The notes beneath the pieces are model-generated. The model had not been told where the DNA came from and did not search any database. It saw nothing but the letters and a program-made list of their open reading frames with translations. This document shows positions 6,365 to 10,606 of a DNA stretch of 10,606 nt, one piece after another; within the stretch, counting starts at the first letter, position 1, and each line of letters opens with the position of its first letter. Both the position numbers and the translations under genes were made by a program. Source of the DNA: Prevotella sp. (lineage in GTDB: Bacteria; Bacteroidota; Bacteroidia; Bacteroidales; Bacteroidaceae); contig JAEENF010000086.1 in the NCBI GenBank assembly GCA_016283605.1, forward strand, positions 1 through 10,606, in the 5' to 3' direction.

Positions 6365-7690
6365 ATGAACATCACTCCGAAAGAAGGCATCACCGATGCC
6401 AGACAATTGGGCATGCCCAAGTACATTATCTTAGGTATCCAACATTTGTTTGCCATGTTCGGCGCCACAGTCCTGGTGCCCGTACTGACAGGACTCTCCG
6501 TGTCGTCTACCTTGCTGTTTGCAGGTATCGGCACATTGGTTTTTCATCTCGTCAGCAAGTTGCAGGTACCAGCCTTCCTCGGCTCGTCGTTTGCCTTTCT
6601 GGGAGGCTATATGTCCGTAAAGGCTTTGGGCGTAGAACAGGGCATGAGTGAGACGCTGGCCTTGGGCTATGCCTGCATGGGTGTGTTCTTCGCCGGACTC
6701 TGCTATTTCGTGATGGCAGGCCTCATCAAATCGTTCGGCTTGGAGAAGATTCTGCAATACTTCCCCCCGTTGGTCACAGGACCCATGATTATTGCCATCG
6801 GTCTGGTGCTCTCAGGCAGTGCCATCCAGAACTGCACCACCAACTGGCTGCTGGCCCTTGTGGCTGTCATAACGGTCATCTCTACCAGTGTCTGGGGCAA
6901 GGGCATCATCAGGATTGTCCCCATCCTGTTGGGTGTGCTGGTCAGTTACACACTGGCCGCTGTATTGGGTGAAGTGGACTTTTCGGCATTAAACGATGCC
7001 GCGTGGATCGGCCTGCCTTTCAGCCGCGAGCAGACTGTACTGGCAGTCTTCGACAATATGGACTCCACCTTCCTCATCTCCACCATCATCGCCATCGTGC
7101 CGATAGCCATCGCTACCATCATGGAGCACATCGGTGATATGTGTGCCATCTCCTCCACCGTAGGCAAGGACTTCCTGAAAGAGCCAGGTCTGCACCGCAC
7201 GCTGATGGGCGACGGCCTGGCCACTGCACTGGCTTCTCTCTTTGGTGCTCCTGCCAATACCACATACGGTGAGAACACTGGTGTGCTCAACCTCACCAAG
7301 GTCTTCGACCCTGCCGTCATCCGTCTGGCAGCTTGCTTCGCCATTCTGTTGTCGTTCTGTCCTAAGTTCGCCTGTCTCATCGGTCTGATACCCGCAGCCA
7401 CCATCGGAGGCGTGAGTCTGATTCTCTACGGCATGATCTCTGCCGTCGGTGTACGCAATCTGGTGGAAGACAGCGTCGACCTCAACTCCTCGCGCAATGT
7501 GTTTGTGGCAGCCTCTATTTTGGTGATTGCCATTGGTGTGAAATATGGTGCTGAGGATAATGTGAGCGTTGGACCCATCCATTTCTCCGGTCTGGCCCTC
7601 GCTGCCCTTGTGGGTGTCCTGCTCAATGCCATCATGCCAGGCAAACTGGGCATGAAGGTCAAGAGCATGCACGGCAAAGACAAGAAATAA
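6365..7690 (+). CDS. uraA: UraA-type uracil/xanthine permease (NCS2 family)
   Basis: The 441-residue product (E. coli UraA has 429) is hydrophobic throughout and fits the 14-segment fold of NCS2 nucleobase:proton symporters in the inner membrane. Recognisable motifs are QHLFAMFGATVLVP near the N-terminus (His27), MEHIGD in the eighth-segment region (Glu254) and NTTYGENTGVL (Glu303). The two glutamates correspond to the uracil-binding E241 and E290 of E. coli UraA. The E. coli H245 position is Asp258 here, so uracil is the likeliest substrate but xanthine or another nucleobase is not excluded. The C-terminus is a short basic tail. The gene stands alone between two minus-strand glycosidase genes, and its stop codon directly abuts the stop codon of the convergent GH2 gene (TAA then TTA at 7688-7693). 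It probably serves pyrimidine salvage and has no evident link to the glycan enzymes. Confidence 0.92.
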   Translation: MNITPKEGITDARQLGMPKYIILGIQHLFAMFGATVLVPVLTGLSVSSTLLFAGIGTLVFHLVSKLQVPAFLGSSFAFLGGYMSVKALGVEQGMSETLALGYACMGVFFAGLCYFVMAGLIKSFGLEKILQYFPPLVTGPMIIAIGLVLSGSAIQNCTTNWLLALVAVITVISTSVWGKGIIRIVPILLGVLVSYTLAAVLGEVDFSALNDAAWIGLPFSREQTVLAVFDNMDSTFLISTIIAIVPIAIATIMEHIGDMCAISSTVGKDFLKEPGLHRTLMGDGLATALASLFGAPANTTYGENTGVLNLTKVFDPAVIRLAACFAILLSFCPKFACLIGLIPAATIGGVSLILYGMISAVGVRNLVEDSVDLNSSRNVFVAASILVIAIGVKYGAEDNVSVGPIHFSGLALAALVGVLLNAIMPGKLGMKVKSMHGKDKK

Positions 7691-10147
7691 TTATTGACTG
7701 ACTGTGAACTCTATCCACGTGGGCTCTAAGGTGGGCGACTTGGCGGTGATGGAGCCGTTGCCTGTTACCACGACCATACACTTGCCGTGGAAGGCATGTC
7801 GCTGGGGAGAAGTGAAGCGCTCCATAGAGGTCTGACAGCCATTGTCTGTGCCCAGGATACGGCCATCACCTTCGCCGATGAAATAAATCAGATCGTCAGC
7901 CCAAGGACAGAGGTTACCGTCCTTATCAACCACCTCAGCGGTGATAAACGTGGTGTTCTTGCCCTGATAGTCCTTCGAGAGACGGATCTTCGCAGGAGGA
8001 CCGGCAGTACGGATGGTCTGCTCGCAGACGACCTTGCCGTCCTTGCGGGAGACGGCCTTCACCTCACCAGGATCGAAGGTCACGCGCCAGCCGACGTGAT
8101 ACTCCGTGCATAGGCCTTGTTTCCAGCCCTCGGCCGTATGTTCCGTCTTCTTGCGCACACCTTGGCTCTTACCGTTGATAAAGAGCTCCACTTCATCAGC
8201 GCCACTATAGTAGCACCACATGTCGATATAGTCGCCCGCTACCCAGTTCCAGTGGGGGAAGAGGTGCAGCACGGGCTTGTCGGTCCACTCGCTCTGATAC
8301 ATATAATAGGTATCCTTGGGGAAGCCCGCGAGATCGATGATTCCGAAGTAACTCGAACGTGCAGGGAAACCGTAGGGCGTAGGCTCTCCGATATAGTCGA
8401 AGCCTGTCCAGATATACTGTCCGCCCACGAAGTCGTTATGCTTCACCACATCCCACGTCTCCTCGTGCGTACTCGACCACGAGGCATGCATGTTATCGTA
8501 GGCCGAACACATGAAACTGGGATCGGTATAGGGCAACCACCACTGCTTCGGAGCCTTGTAGACCGTATCCGAAGGCATCCTGTAGAAGCCGCGCGTCTGC
8601 AAGGCCGAGACACTCTCAGAGAAGATAAAGGGCTTGTCAGGGAAGTTCTTAGGTACATCCTTCACCCACTCATGATGATAGTTGAAGCCTATCAGATCGA
8701 TGGCCCCGCTCTTGAAGAGATGATTATTCGGTGAGGGCTCGTTACATCCAGCCGTGATAGGACGCGAGGTATCATAGCGTTTCACGATGTCAGCCAGATG
8801 TATCGTCAACAGAGAATTAGGACTCAGCTCACCGTCCTTGGCCAATGTCGAAGCATCGCGGGCCGCATTCAGCAGGAGATTGGCCTGCTCAAGCGTGAGT
8901 TCGTCGGAATCAGTACTCGACCACTGTTCGAGCACCTCATTGCCTATCGACCACATGAGGATACAAGGGTGATTGCGATCGCGAAGGATGAGGTCCGTGA
9001 GATCGCGCTCATGCCACTCATCGAAGAAACGGGCATAGTCGTTCTGGGTCTTCTTGCGTCGCCACATATCGAAACTCTCATCCATCACGATGAGTCCCAT
9101 CGTGTCGCACATATTCAGCAACTCTGGCGCAGGGGGATTGTGCGAACTGCGGATAGAGTTCACACCCATCGCCTTGAGCTTGGTGAGTTTACGATGTAGG
9201 GCGTCCTCGTTAAGCGCTGCTCCCAGACAGCCGAAGTCATGGTGCTCGCAGACGCCGTTCAGCTTCAGGTTTTTGCCATTGAGCCAGAAGCCCGTCTTCG
9301 CATCGAACTTAAAATCGCGGAAGCCCGTAATAGTCTCGTAGATGTCGATGACCTTGCCGCCCTGAATCACTTCCGTGCGTACCTTATATATATTTGGTGT
9401 CTCGCACGACCACAGCATCGGTTTAGAGACATTGATGACAGATTTCAGGCCGCTAGATTTGCCAACAACCTTGCCGTTTGGATCAACCAATGTATTTCTC
9501 ACAATAGGGACTGTCCCTTTTGTGAGATTTTCGAGTGAAACCTCGATGGCGAGGCGACCTTTGCCCTTTGCGACGCTGCTGTTGGCATAGACGCCCCAAT
9601 GAGCCACATGGATGGGAGCTGTCTTGGTGAGCCAGACGTGGCGATAGATACCACAGCCAGAGTACCAGCGGGAGTTGGGCTGGTCAGAGTTGTCCACACG
9701 AACAGCCACCACATTCTCACCCTCCTTCACATAAGGCGTGATGTCGTACTCGAAACTCGAATAGCCATAGGGACGATAGCCCACCTTCTGGCCATTGATG
9801 TAGACGGTAGAGTTCATATAGACACCATCGAACTCGAGGAAGAACTTCGTCTCTTTCATATTTGTTTCGCAATCTCCCAGATTAAAGTGCTTGCGATACC
9901 AACCTATGCCGCCAGGCAGTGCTCCCCCACCCGCTCCACTGGGATTGCCAGCATAGAAGTCGCCCTCTATGGCCCAGTCGTGAGGCACATCGAGACGACG
10001 CCATGAAGCATCGTTGTAATTCACTTCCGCCATCTGGACAGAGTCGGCCAGAACAAAAAGCCAGTCAGCGTCAAAATTCTGACGCTGACGGGCTTGTATC
10101 GTTGTCAGTCCACAAAGGACACAGACGAGACAAATGATTCTTTTCAT
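7691..10147 (-). CDS. Secreted GH2 glycosidase, probable beta-galactosidase
   Basis: This 818-residue enzyme has a signal peptide (MKRIICLVCVLCGLTTIQA) and a jelly-roll sugar-binding domain with PHDW at 55-58 and GIGWYRKHF. An Ig-like domain follows (about 185-290), then the GH2 (alpha/beta)8 barrel. The acid/base is Glu404 in WSIGNEV; the nucleophile is Glu511 in IFSESVSA. Downstream sequence (LHLFPHWNW, GEVKAVSRKDGKVV, GPPAKIRL) fits the DUF4982 and C-terminal beta domains of Bacteroidales GH2 beta-galactosidases. The length is normal and the catalytic residues are intact. It probably removes terminal beta-galactose from glycan side chains in the periplasm or at the surface; other beta-glycosides are possible. 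Its ATG (10147-10145) overlaps the TGA of the preceding GH31 gene by 4 bp (ATGA), implying translational coupling and an upstream promoter outside the window. Residues 208-217 are encoded by a palindrome (9497-9527). Confidence 0.94.
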   Translation of the reverse strand: MKRIICLVCVLCGLTTIQARQRQNFDADWLFVLADSVQMAEVNYNDASWRRLDVPHDWAIEGDFYAGNPSGAGGGALPGGIGWYRKHFNLGDCETNMKETKFFLEFDGVYMNSTVYINGQKVGYRPYGYSSFEYDITPYVKEGENVVAVRVDNSDQPNSRWYSGCGIYRHVWLTKTAPIHVAHWGVYANSSVAKGKGRLAIEVSLENLTKGTVPIVRNTLVDPNGKVVGKSSGLKSVINVSKPMLWSCETPNIYKVRTEVIQGGKVIDIYETITGFRDFKFDAKTGFWLNGKNLKLNGVCEHHDFGCLGAALNEDALHRKLTKLKAMGVNSIRSSHNPPAPELLNMCDTMGLIVMDESFDMWRRKKTQNDYARFFDEWHERDLTDLILRDRNHPCILMWSIGNEVLEQWSSTDSDELTLEQANLLLNAARDASTLAKDGELSPNSLLTIHLADIVKRYDTSRPITAGCNEPSPNNHLFKSGAIDLIGFNYHHEWVKDVPKNFPDKPFIFSESVSALQTRGFYRMPSDTVYKAPKQWWLPYTDPSFMCSAYDNMHASWSSTHEETWDVVKHNDFVGGQYIWTGFDYIGEPTPYGFPARSSYFGIIDLAGFPKDTYYMYQSEWTDKPVLHLFPHWNWVAGDYIDMWCYYSGADEVELFINGKSQGVRKKTEHTAEGWKQGLCTEYHVGWRVTFDPGEVKAVSRKDGKVVCEQTIRTAGPPAKIRLSKDYQGKNTTFITAEVVDKDGNLCPWADDLIYFIGEGDGRILGTDNGCQTSMERFTSPQRHAFHGKCMVVVTGNGSITAKSPTLEPTWIEFTVSQ
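9497..9527. repeat. 31-bp near-perfect palindrome within the GH2 gene, core GGGACAGTCCC
   Basis: The palindrome is centred on 9512. Plus-strand CTCACAA at 9498-9504 pairs with TTGTGAG at 9520-9526, and GGGAC at 9507-9511 pairs with GTCCC at 9513-9517. Only one of 15 base pairs fails. The core is the one shared by the two units at 5704-5765. It is read in frame as residues LTKGTVPIVR of the GH2 protein. Confidence 0.75.
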
Positions 10148-10606
10148 AAATTCACGCTAACAGCTTTTCCATTATATTCAACCATCTTACCAGCAGGATT
10201 GTCGAGGTTGAGAGGTTTCTGTGCATCTTTGGTCATCAGCACGACATTGAAACGGCGGTTCTTCAGCATACCTGGGAACTGACCCTTGCGCGCACCAATG
10301 CTAACGGTCTTCGTTGTGTCATCGTAAGTAATGTCGATGGTGGAGTACTTGCCTTTCTCGTAGTTGTAGTTGGTGCCTTCATCCTCGTAGAGCTGGAAGG
10401 CGCCGTTTTTGCCAGCATAGATGTAGAGGTTTATCAGCTCAGCAGGCTTCTCATCGCTCCACTCCATCTCAGGACCAAAGGGGATGATGGCGCCCTCGCG
10501 CACGAAGACAGGAATCTGCTCGTATGGTGCATCAACAATCAAGCGCTGACCACCTTCAGTATATTCGCCTGTATAGAGGTTATACCAACCACACTGCTCA
10601 GGGAAG
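10144..10606 (-). CDS. GH31 glycosidase, C-terminal part only (5' end outside window)
   Basis: The minus-strand frame is open from the window edge (first full codon at 10605) to the TGA at 10146-10144. It gives 153 residues starting FPEQCGWYNLYTGEYTEGGQ. This is the proximal C-terminal beta domain of GH31 enzymes (trimmed ends of the W-Y-x-L-Y-T-G and GGQ motifs, then IPVFVREGAIIPFGP). A DUF5110-like domain follows (NLYIYAGKNGAFQLYEDEGT, then YEKGKYSTI and RKGQFPGML). The TTG at 10542 is internal (a Leu codon), not the start. The catalytic barrel lies outside the window, so specificity cannot be judged directly. It is a different protein from the GH31 at 3844-6204, which has no DUF5110-like tail. 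It is co-transcribed with the GH2 gene through a 4-bp ATGA overlap. A GH31 plus GH2 pair would suit alpha-xylosidase and beta-galactosidase action on xyloglucan oligosaccharides. Confidence 0.9.
   Translation of the reverse strand, partial: FPEQCGWYNLYTGEYTEGGQRLIVDAPYEQIPVFVREGAIIPFGPEMEWSDEKPAELINLYIYAGKNGAFQLYEDEGTNYNYEKGKYSTIDITYDDTTKTVSIGARKGQFPGMLKNRRFNVVLMTKDAQKPLNLDNPAGKMVEYNGKAVSVNL

Noticed and set aside
8117..8734. 205-codon plus-strand open frame opposite the GH2 gene
   Set aside because: Antisense to the conserved GH2 barrel; composition and lack of motifs mark it as a shadow frame.

Overview
The window looks like chromosomal DNA of a Bacteroidales bacterium, most likely a gut or rumen Prevotella-like species. 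Two AT-rich intergenic regions carry -7 elements of the Bacteroidota type (TAnnTTTG). Start codons have AT-rich leaders without a clear Shine-Dalgarno sequence. The gene content is also typical: periplasmic-sensor histidine kinases and secreted GH31 and GH2 glycosidases with signal peptides.

Layout. (1) Bases 1-590, minus strand: the tRNA methyltransferase gene trmO, cut by the window edge at its 3' end. (2) Bases 591-698: a compact divergent promoter region. (3) Bases 699-3837, plus strand: a tight three-gene operon with spacers of 4 and 6 bp. It encodes a membrane sensor histidine kinase with a TPR-like periplasmic domain, an exported metallo-beta-lactamase-fold hydrolase and an exported M15-type zinc peptidase. 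(4) Bases 3844-6204, minus strand: a secreted GH31 enzyme of the alpha-xylosidase type, convergent with the operon. (5) Bases 6205-6364: a second divergent region with two blocks of 7-bp tandem repeats. (6) Bases 6365-7690, plus strand: a UraA/NCS2 nucleobase permease. (7) Bases 7691-10606, minus strand: a secreted GH2 beta-galactosidase-type enzyme, translationally coupled (ATGA overlap) to the C-terminal part of an upstream second GH31 enzyme that is cut by the window edge.

Working together. The two GH31 enzymes and the GH2 enzyme suggest removal of alpha-linked and beta-linked side-chain sugars from a plant glycan or its oligosaccharides. Xyloglucan is the most natural guess because adjacent GH31 and GH2 genes occur in known Bacteroides xyloglucan loci. 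No SusC/SusD pair, endo-glucanase or PUL regulator is visible here, so the substrate is an inference. The histidine kinase has no response regulator beside it. The permease and trmO look like housekeeping genes.

The most unusual signal is a family of palindromic elements inside coding sequences. A 68-bp REPIN-like double palindrome lies in frame in the first GH31 gene (5701-5768). A 31-bp near-perfect palindrome with the same GGGACAGTCCC core lies in frame in the GH2 gene (9497-9527). No phage, transposase gene, CRISPR array, tRNA or rRNA was seen. No gene-free stretch exceeds 300 bases.
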